Assembly: GCF_900104155.1 (NCBI RefSeq)
Contig: NZ_FMYB01000014.1
Span: forward strand, 1 to 64,000
Direction: 5' to 3'
DNA: 64,000 nt
Source of the DNA: Butyrivibrio sp. INlla16
GTDB lineage: Bacteria; Bacillota; Clostridia; Lachnospirales; Lachnospiraceae
Positions 46,273 to 53,887 of the stretch are shown piece after piece (position 1 is the stretch's first letter; the number at the start of each line of letters is the position of its first letter). The notes below the pieces were generated by a model, which saw only the letters and a program-made list of their open reading frames with translations, was not told the origin of the DNA and searched no databases. The translations under genes and the position numbers were made by a program.

Positions 46273-47391
46273 TTAGATTACATACCTCTCATTGTTTTCT
46301 ACCACTATTTTTATACCGTTCTCTCCCTTGTAATAGGAGTTCGCCTGGATAGTACCATGGCTCTCGACGATACAATTCTCAATGTGCGTGTTATCTCCGA
46401 TGTAAACATCGTTCAGAATAATCGAATTCTTGATATAGCAGTTATTTCCGATGAATGCACCCTTGAAAATAACCGAATCCTCAACCATTCCGTTTATGAT
46501 ACAACCGCTGGAGATAAGACTGTTGGCAACCTTGACGCCCACATTGTACTTTGCGGGAGGAAGGTCCACAACCTTGGTGTAAACACCCGGGTACTCGTTG
46601 AAGAAATAATTTCTAACTTCAGGCTTCAGGAAATCCATGTTGGTTCTGAAGTAATCCTCAACGGAAGCGATGTTGTTCCAATAGGACTTAAGCTTGTAAC
46701 CGTAGATTCTCTTCATATCCTTGTAACGAACCAGGATATCCCTAACGAAATCGAATCTCTCCTCGGTCTGCGCTTTTTCTATGAGCTCTATGAGCTGACG
46801 TCTTCTGATGACATATATACCGCAGGAAATCGTGTTGGATCTGGCCACTACCGGCTTCTCCTCGAACTCCTCGATACGGCTCTCCTCATTCATACGGATG
46901 GTTCCGAATCTCTCGGTATCGATGTCTGCCGGCACATCCTTGCATACAACAGTGATGTCAGCCTGCTTATCGATGTGGTACTCAAGGAGCTTGTTGTAAT
47001 CCATCTTGTACACGCAGTCACCGGAGGTGATAACCACATAGGGTTCATGACAGCTCTTTAAAAAGCTGAGGTTCTGCGCAATGGCATCCGCCGTTCCTCT
47101 GTACCAGAGATTTCCGTTTGCCTTGGCTGCGGGAGTGAATACGTAAAGACCTCCCTGCTTACGTCCGAAGTCCCACCACTTCGATGATGACAGGTGGGTG
47201 TTAAGGCTTCCTGCATTGTACTGCGTGAAAACCGCCACCGTCTGAATGTGGGAGTTCGTCATATTGCTAAGTGCAAAATCTATGCTTCTGTAAAATCCGG
47301 CCACTGGCATAGCACAAACTGCTCTGTTCTTAGAAAGCTCATGCATGCGGTTACTTCCACCACCGGCAAGAATAATTCCAATCGCTCTCAC
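46273..47391 (-). CDS. glgD: Glucose-1-phosphate adenylyltransferase subunit GlgD
   Basis: This 372-residue protein is the regulatory or non-catalytic partner of GlgC in ADP-glucose synthesis. It has [26 protein letters not shown], in which the usual catalytic surroundings differ from GlgC, and a left-handed beta-helix at the C-terminus. The start is a GTG overlapping the glgC stop (TAGTG), so translation is coupled. Confidence 0.92.
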   Translation of the reverse strand: MRAIGIILAGGGSNRMHELSKNRAVCAMPVAGFYRSIDFALSNMTNSHIQTVAVFTQYNAGSLNTHLSSSKWWDFGRKQGGLYVFTPAAKANGNLWYRGTADAIAQNLSFLKSCHEPYVVITSGDCVYKMDYNKLLEYHIDKQADITVVCKDVPADIDTERFGTIRMNEESRIEEFEEKPVVARSNTISCGIYVIRRRQLIELIEKAQTEERFDFVRDILVRYKDMKRIYGYKLKSYWNNIASVEDYFRTNMDFLKPEVRNYFFNEYPGVYTKVVDLPPAKYNVGVKVANSLISSGCIINGMVEDSVIFKGAFIGNNCYIKNSIILNDVYIGDNTHIENCIVESHGTIQANSYYKGENGIKIVVENNERYVI

Positions 47392-48662
47392 TACCTATCA
47401 CCTGCCTTATCCAATGTTCTTCCGCTATCCAGACTTCCGTCGGGATAGTCCTTTTCGGTAGTTACTCCGGAGATCATCGTGTTCTTTCCTACGGATACAC
47501 CGCTCGGAACAACTGACTTCTCTCCGATTGTTACGATTCCGTCTCTGTAAATTCCGGGCTTAGTCTCGTTCGGAACCTCGTCGCCCTCACCGAGTCTTAC
47601 GTTGTTACCAATCTCAACATGCTCGGCAATTACAGCCTTCTCAATATTACAATTTTCACCGATGACGGTTCCGTTCATGATGATGGAATGGCTCACGATC
47701 GTGCCTCTTCCTATCTTAACTCCGCATCCGATTACGGAGTTGTGTACCTCGCCGTAGATCTCCGAGCCCTCGCCGATGATACTCCTTGAGGTGGAACTCT
47801 CGGGACCAAGATACTGCGGAGGCTGAACCTCGTTCCTCGTGTAGATCTTCCAATACTCCTCGTAGAGGTTGAACTCCGGAACGATATCGATGAGCTCCAT
47901 ATTGGCCTCCCAGTATGATGTAAGAGTTCCTACATCCTTCCAGTAGCCGTCGAATTCATATGCGTAAAGGGACTGACCCTTCTCCTTACAATAAGGAATG
48001 ATGTGCTTACCAAAATCGAGACCGGGCTGATCCTGGTTTGTAATAAGCGCTTCCTTCAGCGATTCCCATGAGAAGATATAGATACCCATGGAAGCAAGGT
48101 TTGATCTGGGCTTCTCGGGTTTCTCCTCAAAGTCCACAATTTTCCTGTCCTCATCGGTAATCATAATGCCGAATCTGCTGGCCTCCTCGATCGGCACGGG
48201 CATAACTGCGATAGTAACATCTGCGCCGTTAGCCTTATGAAAATCGAGCATTGTCTCGTAATCCATCTTATAGATATGGTCTCCAGAAAGGATGAGAACA
48301 TAATCCGGATGGTAATTCTCCATATACTCAAGGTTCTGGAAAATAGCATTCGCAGTACCTGTATACCACTCACTGTTCGCACTCTTCTCGTACGGAGGCA
48401 GAATGGTAACGCCACCGATATTACGGTCAAGATCCCACGGAATACCGATTCCGATATGCGAATTAAGACGCAGCGGTCTGTACTGTGTAAGTACGCCCAC
48501 TGTATCTACACCTGAATTAATGCAATTACTGAGTGGAAAATCAATGATGCGGTATTTACCGCCAAATGAAACTGCCGGTTTCGCCATCTTGGATGTAAGC
48601 ACACCAAGTCGGCTGCCCTGTCCGCCTGCCAGTAGCATGGCAATCATCTCTTTTTTTATCAT
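47391..48662 (-). CDS. glgC: Glucose-1-phosphate adenylyltransferase GlgC
   Basis: This 423-residue enzyme makes ADP-glucose for glycogen. It has [33 protein letters not shown], the sugar-phosphate and catalytic region [13 protein letters not shown] and [20 protein letters not shown], and a C-terminal hexapeptide beta-helix. With glgD it forms a two-gene operon. The other glycogen genes (glgA, glgB) are not in the window. The upstream strand carries a TG-extended TATACT at about 48769-48777. Confidence 0.95.
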   Translation of the reverse strand: MIKKEMIAMLLAGGQGSRLGVLTSKMAKPAVSFGGKYRIIDFPLSNCINSGVDTVGVLTQYRPLRLNSHIGIGIPWDLDRNIGGVTILPPYEKSANSEWYTGTANAIFQNLEYMENYHPDYVLILSGDHIYKMDYETMLDFHKANGADVTIAVMPVPIEEASRFGIMITDEDRKIVDFEEKPEKPRSNLASMGIYIFSWESLKEALITNQDQPGLDFGKHIIPYCKEKGQSLYAYEFDGYWKDVGTLTSYWEANMELIDIVPEFNLYEEYWKIYTRNEVQPPQYLGPESSTSRSIIGEGSEIYGEVHNSVIGCGVKIGRGTIVSHSIIMNGTVIGENCNIEKAVIAEHVEIGNNVRLGEGDEVPNETKPGIYRDGIVTIGEKSVVPSGVSVGKNTMISGVTTEKDYPDGSLDSGRTLDKAGDR

Positions 48663-48861
48663 GTTAAGACCTCGTTGTCATAAAAAATATAGAATTTCCT
48701 ATGAAGTAATATAGTTCCCGCGGTCTATGATCGTGGCTTTTCTATGCCCCCACATAAACCACCATTTAAAGTATATCACACTAATTATTTAAAGGGAACG
48801 AGTTTACAAAAATCATGCTGAGTTTTTCTCAAGATTTGGGAGGTATTTCGGGGGAAGGATT

Positions 48862-48890
48862 TTGACACTTCTTCCTATTAGATGTATTTT
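48862..48890 (+). promoter_or_regulatory. murC promoter
   Basis: TTGACA (48862-48867) and TATTTT (48885-48890) are separated by 17 bases. Confidence 0.8.
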
Positions 48891-48907
48891 TATAGAAAAG
48901 AGGAATC

Positions 48908-48940
48908 CCCTCATCCGGCGCGAAGCGCCGGATGAGGGGA
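48908..48940. repeat. Short REP-like repeat, copy 6 (perfect palindrome)
   Basis: CCCCTCATCCGGCGC (48908-48922), GAA and GCGCCGGATGAGGGG (48926-48940) form a perfect 15-bp inverted repeat in the murC leader, 15 bases before the start codon. It looks like two half-units of the same repeat family head to head. Confidence 0.85.
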
Positions 48941-48955
48941 CACGAAAGGACACAT

Positions 48956-50341
48956 ATGTATCAGATAAGCTTTGATAATCCAATAAACGTATATTTCATC
49001 GGCATCGGCGGCATCTCAATGAGCGGCCTCGCCATGGTACTTGCCGACAGAGGCTTCAAGGTCAGCGGCTCTGACAGAGCAGAGTCCGATGTAACAGAGA
49101 ATCTTGAAAAGGCCGGAATTAAAGTCTACATCGGGCAGAAGGCAGATAACCTCACTGCAGGCGATAAGCCGGAGCTGGTGGTTTACACTGCTGCCATTCA
49201 TCCCGACAATCCCGAGTTTGCAAAGTCAAAGGAACTCGGAATACCGATGCTGACAAGAGCTGAGCTTCTCGGCCAGATAATGAAGCATTACTATCTTCCT
49301 ATTAATGTTGCGGGAACACATGGTAAGACCACTACAACCGCAATGGTCTCCAAGATCCTTCTTGAGAACAACATGGATCCCACCATTTCAATCGGAGGAA
49401 ATTTAAAGGACATCGGCGGCAACATCAGAATCGGTGCTTCCAAATACTTCGTAACCGAAGCCTGCGAATACACCAACAGCTTCCTCAGCTTTTTCCCGGG
49501 AGTCGGAATTATACTGAACGTGGATGCGGATCACCTCGACTTCTTCAAAGATCTTGATGATATCAGGAACTCTTTCCACAAGTTTGCGGCTCTCATTCCT
49601 GAGGACGGAACTCTTGTCATAAACGGAGAGATCCCGAACCTGTCAGGACTTACAGACGGCTTAAAGTGTAGCATAAAGACCTACGGTTTTACCGATGAAT
49701 TCGACTACTATCCTACAGATATAACCTACGATGATTTCGGAAACGCTTCTTTCACTATTAATAGAAGAGACGGATCATCCTTCGGTGTAAGCCTCAAGGT
49801 ACCCGGAAAGCACAACGTAGGCAACGCCCTCGCTGCAGCTGCTGCAGCCGACGTATTTGATGTTCCCGAGGCAGAAATCGCCGTAGGACTTTCCTCCTTT
49901 ACAGGAACCGGAAGGCGCTTCGAATACAAAGGATGTGTAGACGGACTCACAATCATCGACGACTATGCGCATCATCCGACAGAGATAGCTGCGACACTCA
50001 GTGCTGCGAAAAATTATCCGCATAAAACTCTCTGGGTAGTTTTCCAGCCTCACACCTTTACAAGGACAAAGGCACTGATGGACGAGTTTGCAAATGCTCT
50101 TCTGCCTGCGGACAAGCTCATAATCGCTGACATCTATGCGGCCAGAGAGACCGACAATCTGGGAATCAGCTCCAGAACCTTAAAGGAAAAAATCGAATCC
50201 CTCGGACATGAATGTTTCTATTTTCCGTCCTTTGATGAGATAGAAAAATTTCTTCTGCAAAATTGCACGAAGGATGACATGTTGATAACCATGGGGGCAG
50301 GGAATGTGGTAGATATCGCCAATGACCTTTTGGGGCTTTGA
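48956..50341 (+). CDS. murC: UDP-N-acetylmuramate--L-alanine ligase MurC
   Basis: MurC adds L-Ala to UDP-MurNAc in peptidoglycan synthesis. The 461-residue protein has YFIGIGGISMSGLA, the ATP site VAGTHGKTTTTAM and DDYAHHPTEIAATL. I use the ATG at 48956, with GAAAGGA upstream; the frame from 48932 begins in the repeat and is rejected. It is a monocistronic plus-strand gene with its own promoter and terminator. Confidence 0.96.
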   Translation: MYQISFDNPINVYFIGIGGISMSGLAMVLADRGFKVSGSDRAESDVTENLEKAGIKVYIGQKADNLTAGDKPELVVYTAAIHPDNPEFAKSKELGIPMLTRAELLGQIMKHYYLPINVAGTHGKTTTTAMVSKILLENNMDPTISIGGNLKDIGGNIRIGASKYFVTEACEYTNSFLSFFPGVGIILNVDADHLDFFKDLDDIRNSFHKFAALIPEDGTLVINGEIPNLSGLTDGLKCSIKTYGFTDEFDYYPTDITYDDFGNASFTINRRDGSSFGVSLKVPGKHNVGNALAAAAAADVFDVPEAEIAVGLSSFTGTGRRFEYKGCVDGLTIIDDYAHHPTEIAATLSAAKNYPHKTLWVVFQPHTFTRTKALMDEFANALLPADKLIIADIYAARETDNLGISSRTLKEKIESLGHECFYFPSFDEIEKFLLQNCTKDDMLITMGAGNVVDIANDLLGL

Positions 50342-50398
50342 TTTTCCACTCTATCCACTTACACCTTATGCAATTAAATCGAAATTCCATGTGGATAA
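50342..50398. promoter_or_regulatory. DnaA-box-like sites between murC and the dnaD-like gene, left group
   Basis: TTTTCCACT (50342-50350) and CTATCCACT (50351-50359) are each 7 of 9 to TTATCCACA and abut each other. TGTGGATAA (50390-50398) is a perfect box on the minus strand. Confidence 0.5.
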
Positions 50399-50399
50399 C

Positions 50400-50447
50400 A
50401 TCCGCTGACATCATCTGGCCACCGCCTCTTGATTCAGCGGATTTTTA
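50400..50447 (+). terminator. murC terminator
   Basis: ATCCGCTGA (50400-50408) pairs with TCAGCGGAT (50434-50442), with an ATCA/TGAT extension inside, followed by TTTTTAT. Confidence 0.7.
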
Positions 50448-50490
50448 TAAAAAATTTATAAAATAATCCACGTTATCCACATTGTCCACA
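50442..50490. promoter_or_regulatory. AT-rich stretch followed by three abutting DnaA-box-like 9-mers
   Basis: An AT-only run of over 20 bases (50441-50467) leads into TAATCCACG (50464-50472, 7/9), TTATCCACA (50473-50481, perfect) and TTGTCCACA (50482-50490, 8/9), which are head-to-tail without spacers. This layout could be a DnaA-binding regulatory or titration site or an unwinding element. Bases 50491-50613 show no further element apart from the weak start region. Confidence 0.6.
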
Positions 50491-50625
50491 AGGTTTCGAA
50501 AATGTTTAAGCTCAGTCCCCGCCTGACATTTCTTCGTCACTTTTCCCATTTGCAGTCGGCCCTCTTCGGTGTATAATTCAAAACGAATTAGAGAAAAAAT
50601 ATGAAAAAAGTGGGTGAAGCAACAC

Positions 50626-51657
50626 ATGATGGGGCGAGTAACTATCAATCAAAATTCTATGATGTCAACGACATCACTTTCCAACATTTTTATAGATGAA
50701 TATCTTGCGGATGCTAACGATGCTCAGATAAAGGTCTACCTTTATCTGCTTCGTATGATGTGCTCAGGCATGGCTACAAGTGTTTGTGACCTTGCCGATA
50801 AATTTAACTACACTGAGAAGGATGTTCAGCGGGCCCTCAGGTATTGGGAGGAACTGGGGCTTATATCCCTCGAGCTCGACGGTTCAGGCATGCTCGTTGG
50901 GATTCATATGCAGGACATTTTTCCCAAAAAAGCTGCAAAGATCACAGGTCTGCATTCTGTACGCACACCTGAGCACGAAGCACCATCAAGATACTCTGTA
51001 GTGAAAAAAACACCGGAGAAAAAAGCACATCACAAGGACAATCCTCAGATGCTTTTCGTGGCTGAACAGTATTTCGGAAGAACACTCAACAGCAGCGAGA
51101 TCAAGACAATCTACTACATTCAGGACACGCTTGAATTCTCCGAGGATCTTCTTGACTACCTTCTTCAGCACTGCGTAGGCAAGGGGAAAACTGATTTCGA
51201 TTATGTACGCAAGGTAGCTATGGCATGGCATGAAAAGGGAATCACATCTCCCGAGCAGGCCGCTCTCGAGATCACAGCCACCAGAACCGCGTATCAGATA
51301 ATGAAGGAGCTCGGAATGCAGAACGCTCCGACTCCAACAGAGCTTCAGTACTTCGACAGATGGCAGGATGAATACGGCTTTTCCCTCACCATCATCACTG
51401 AGGCCTGCAGACGCACCGTTCTTCAGACACAGGTTAAGCGCGTTCAGTACTGTGACGGCATCCTGAAGAGCTGGTTCAAGGCAGGAGTTAAGGCTCTCTC
51501 CGATGTAAAGGCACTCGACGGAGCCTTCGGAAAAGAGACAGCCCGCAAAGAGAGCTCCCGCAAGGCAGAAGCCGTAAAAACCAATAACCGTTTTCATCAA
51601 TTCAAGCAAAATGATTATGATCTATCCAGTCTTGAGAATCAGTTACTTGATAATTAG
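50626..51657 (+). CDS. DnaD/DnaB_2-domain primosome protein
   Basis: This protein of about 343 residues has an N-terminal winged-helix region (IKVYLYLLRMMCSGMATSVCDLADKFNYTEKDVQRALRYWEELGLI), then a DnaD-like domain (IKTIYYIQDTLEFSEDLLDYLLQHC and further YCDGILKSWFKAGV, the YxxxI-type end motif). Such proteins help load the replicative helicase with DnaA and DnaI. The gene starts at one of two adjacent ATGs; the ribosome binding site is weak. A DnaI-like loader follows after 21 bases. Confidence 0.82.
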   Translation: MMGRVTINQNSMMSTTSLSNIFIDEYLADANDAQIKVYLYLLRMMCSGMATSVCDLADKFNYTEKDVQRALRYWEELGLISLELDGSGMLVGIHMQDIFPKKAAKITGLHSVRTPEHEAPSRYSVVKKTPEKKAHHKDNPQMLFVAEQYFGRTLNSSEIKTIYYIQDTLEFSEDLLDYLLQHCVGKGKTDFDYVRKVAMAWHEKGITSPEQAALEITATRTAYQIMKELGMQNAPTPTELQYFDRWQDEYGFSLTIITEACRRTVLQTQVKRVQYCDGILKSWFKAGVKALSDVKALDGAFGKETARKESSRKAEAVKTNNRFHQFKQNDYDLSSLENQLLDN

Positions 51658-51678
51658 TCAGGAAGGTAGGGCAGAATT

Positions 51679-52647
51679 ATGGCATTAACAAATACTCAGT
51701 ACGACGAAATAATGCACGATTATGAGACGCTTCGCACCATTAAGCGCCGCGAGCTCACCAAGCGCATCAAGTACGTAGAGCAGCATGTTCCCGGATACCT
51801 TGTACTCGAGCAGGAAACAGGTAAGAGAAGTGCCGCCTTCGGCCGCAGACTTTTAAATGGCGAGAAGCTGGACAGATCCGAGCTCCACAGACAGCTCGTT
51901 GAAGTCTCCGAGCAGAAAAAGAGCCTTCTTCGCGAAGCCAATCTGCCCGTAGATTACCTTGAGATGCAGTATGAGTGTCCCCTTTGCAAGGACACCGGCT
52001 ATGTTGGCAGTGAAAAATGCTCCTGTTTTAAGCAGAGAGTTATAGAGCGTCTCTATGCCCAGTCCAATATCAACAGACTCGCTGAGGACGCCAATTTTGA
52101 CCTCATGTCCGAGGAATATTATACGGGTGAAGACCTGGATCACTTCCGCGGAGCTGTTAAAACTTCCAAAGAATTTATTAAGAATTTTGAAACTTTATAC
52201 CCAAATCTGCTCTTTTATGGTACAGTTGGTACTGGTAAATCGTTCCTTTCAATTTGTATAGCCAAGGAGATACTGGATATGGGGCATTCCGTGCTGTATT
52301 TCAGCGCTGCTTCCCTGTTCTCGCTTTTGCAGACCAACTCCTTCGATTTTAAAAAGTCGGATGAGCTGCGCACACTCCTGGATGACCTGTACAACACTGA
52401 GCTTCTCATTATCGATGATCTCGGAACCGAGCATGTTACCAATAACTCGATTCCGCAGCTTTTCACCTGTATTAATGAGAGACTTATCAGGAACAAATCT
52501 ACCATAATCACTACTAATTTTTCATTGGACGATATCAAGTCCATGTATTCTGAGCGCGTATCCTCGAGAATTGCGAGCACGTATCATCTGTGCAAGCTTA
52601 CAGGCAGGGATATACGCATCATGAAAAAGGTCCAGAACAGAAAGTGA
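51679..52647 (+). CDS. dnaI: DnaI/DnaC-like helicase loader ATPase
   Basis: This 322-residue AAA+ protein has an N-terminal part with a CPLCKDTGYVGSEKCSCF zinc-finger-like cluster. The Walker A is LLFYGTVGTGKSFLS and the Walker B LLIIDDLGTE, followed by a sensor region TIITTNFSLDDIKSMYSERVSSRI. These features match DnaI-type helicase loaders more than IS21 IstB proteins, and the dnaD-like neighbour agrees. It would place the DnaB helicase on DNA. Confidence 0.88.
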   Translation: MALTNTQYDEIMHDYETLRTIKRRELTKRIKYVEQHVPGYLVLEQETGKRSAAFGRRLLNGEKLDRSELHRQLVEVSEQKKSLLREANLPVDYLEMQYECPLCKDTGYVGSEKCSCFKQRVIERLYAQSNINRLAEDANFDLMSEEYYTGEDLDHFRGAVKTSKEFIKNFETLYPNLLFYGTVGTGKSFLSICIAKEILDMGHSVLYFSAASLFSLLQTNSFDFKKSDELRTLLDDLYNTELLIIDDLGTEHVTNNSIPQLFTCINERLIRNKSTIITTNFSLDDIKSMYSERVSSRIASTYHLCKLTGRDIRIMKKVQNRK

Positions 52648-52659
52648 GGAATTTTGGCA

Positions 52660-53850
52660 ATGCCAAGACGTGAAGAAAAACGTAACCTTGAAACAATCCC
52701 CGTTGGTTCTCTGGGAATTATCCCACTCAAGGGGTGCAAGACACTGGGGGAGAAGGTTGATTACTATCTTGTGAAATGGCGCCAGGAGCGCGAGAACGAG
52801 CACAAGGGCAGCCTTGCATTTACAGGTTATGAGCGCCCGTCCTATCTTCTTAAAGCCGAGGTTCCGAGATTCGGAAGCGGCGAGGCCAAGGGTGTTATCA
52901 AGCAGTCAGTCAGAGGTGATGACCTCTACATCATGGTCGATGTATGTAACCATTCATTAACTTATTCACTTTTTGGAAAAGAAAATCATATGTCTCCTGA
53001 CGATCACTATCAGGATCTCAAGAGAATTATCGCAGCCGTAGGCGGTAAGGCGAGAAGAATCACAGTTATCATGCCTTTCCTCTACGAGAGCCGCCAGCAT
53101 AAGCGCTCCTCAAGAGAATCTCTTGACTGCGCAATCGCTCTTCAGGAGCTTGTGAGCATGGGTGTTGATAACATAATCACCTTCGACGCTCACGATCCCA
53201 GAGTACAGAACGCAATCCCGCTCAACGGATTCGAGACAGTTCGTACCACTTATCAGTTTATAAAAGCACTTTTGAGAAATATCAAGGATCTCAAGATTGA
53301 TTCAGATCACATGATGGTCATCTCCCCCGACGAGGGCGGAATGGGCCGTGCAATCTATCTTGCAAGTGTCATGGGTCTCGATGTAGGAATGTTCTACAAA
53401 CGCCGCGACTACACTCAGGTTGTAGACGGACGTAACCCCATCGTATCACATGAGTTCCTCGGAACCTCCGTTGAGGGCAAGGATGTCATCATTGTTGACG
53501 ACATGATCTCCTCCGGCGAGAGTCTCATCGATGTAGCCAAGGCTCTGAAGCAGAGAAAAGCAGCTCACATCTACGCTTTCTCAACCTTCGGCCTCTTCAC
53601 CAGCGGTCTTGAGAGATTCGACGAAGCCTACAACGAAGGCCTCATCGACAGAATCCTCACCACCAACCTGATCTACCAGACTCCCGAGCTTCTCTCCAGA
53701 GAATGGTACATCAGCTGCGATATGAGTAAGTACATTGCTTACCTCATCGACACACTCAACCACGACGCATCCATCAGCGACCTGCTTAATCCGGTTGAGA
53801 GAATTAATAGCATCATTGCCAGATATAATAATGGCGAACTTGATAATTAA
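52660..53850 (+). CDS. prs: Ribose-phosphate pyrophosphokinase (extended clostridial form)
   Basis: PRPP synthase makes 5-phosphoribosyl-1-pyrophosphate from ribose-5-phosphate and ATP. The product is about 396 residues, some 80 longer than the usual form because of an N-terminal extension. Motifs are FDAHDPRVQNAIPL (replacing FDLHAGQIQGFF), DEGGMGRAIYLA and the PRPP loop VIIVDDMISSGESLID. The start ATG at 52660 has AGGA ten bases upstream; a TTG two codons earlier is possible. It is last in the plus-strand group and ends at a strong terminator. Confidence 0.9.
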   Translation: MPRREEKRNLETIPVGSLGIIPLKGCKTLGEKVDYYLVKWRQERENEHKGSLAFTGYERPSYLLKAEVPRFGSGEAKGVIKQSVRGDDLYIMVDVCNHSLTYSLFGKENHMSPDDHYQDLKRIIAAVGGKARRITVIMPFLYESRQHKRSSRESLDCAIALQELVSMGVDNIITFDAHDPRVQNAIPLNGFETVRTTYQFIKALLRNIKDLKIDSDHMMVISPDEGGMGRAIYLASVMGLDVGMFYKRRDYTQVVDGRNPIVSHEFLGTSVEGKDVIIVDDMISSGESLIDVAKALKQRKAAHIYAFSTFGLFTSGLERFDEAYNEGLIDRILTTNLIYQTPELLSREWYISCDMSKYIAYLIDTLNHDASISDLLNPVERINSIIARYNNGELDN

Positions 53851-53855
53851 AAAGG

Positions 53856-53886
53856 AAGGCCTGCGAGCGTTGCTCGCAGGCCTTTT
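53856..53886. terminator. Bidirectional terminator between prs and the convergent gene
   Basis: AAGGCCTGCGAGC (53856-53868), GTT and GCTCGCAGGCCTT (53872-53884) form a perfect 13-bp stem with T-runs on both sides. Confidence 0.92.
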
Positions 53887-53887
53887 A

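Noticed and set aside
50342-50490. Main chromosomal origin (oriC)
   Set aside because: No dnaA, dnaN or rpmH nearby and gene orientation does not diverge cleanly; only a DnaA-box array is claimed.
51679-52647. IstB helper of an IS21-type element
   Set aside because: There is no istA partner or terminal repeats, and the dnaD-like neighbour and zinc-finger-like N-terminus fit DnaI.
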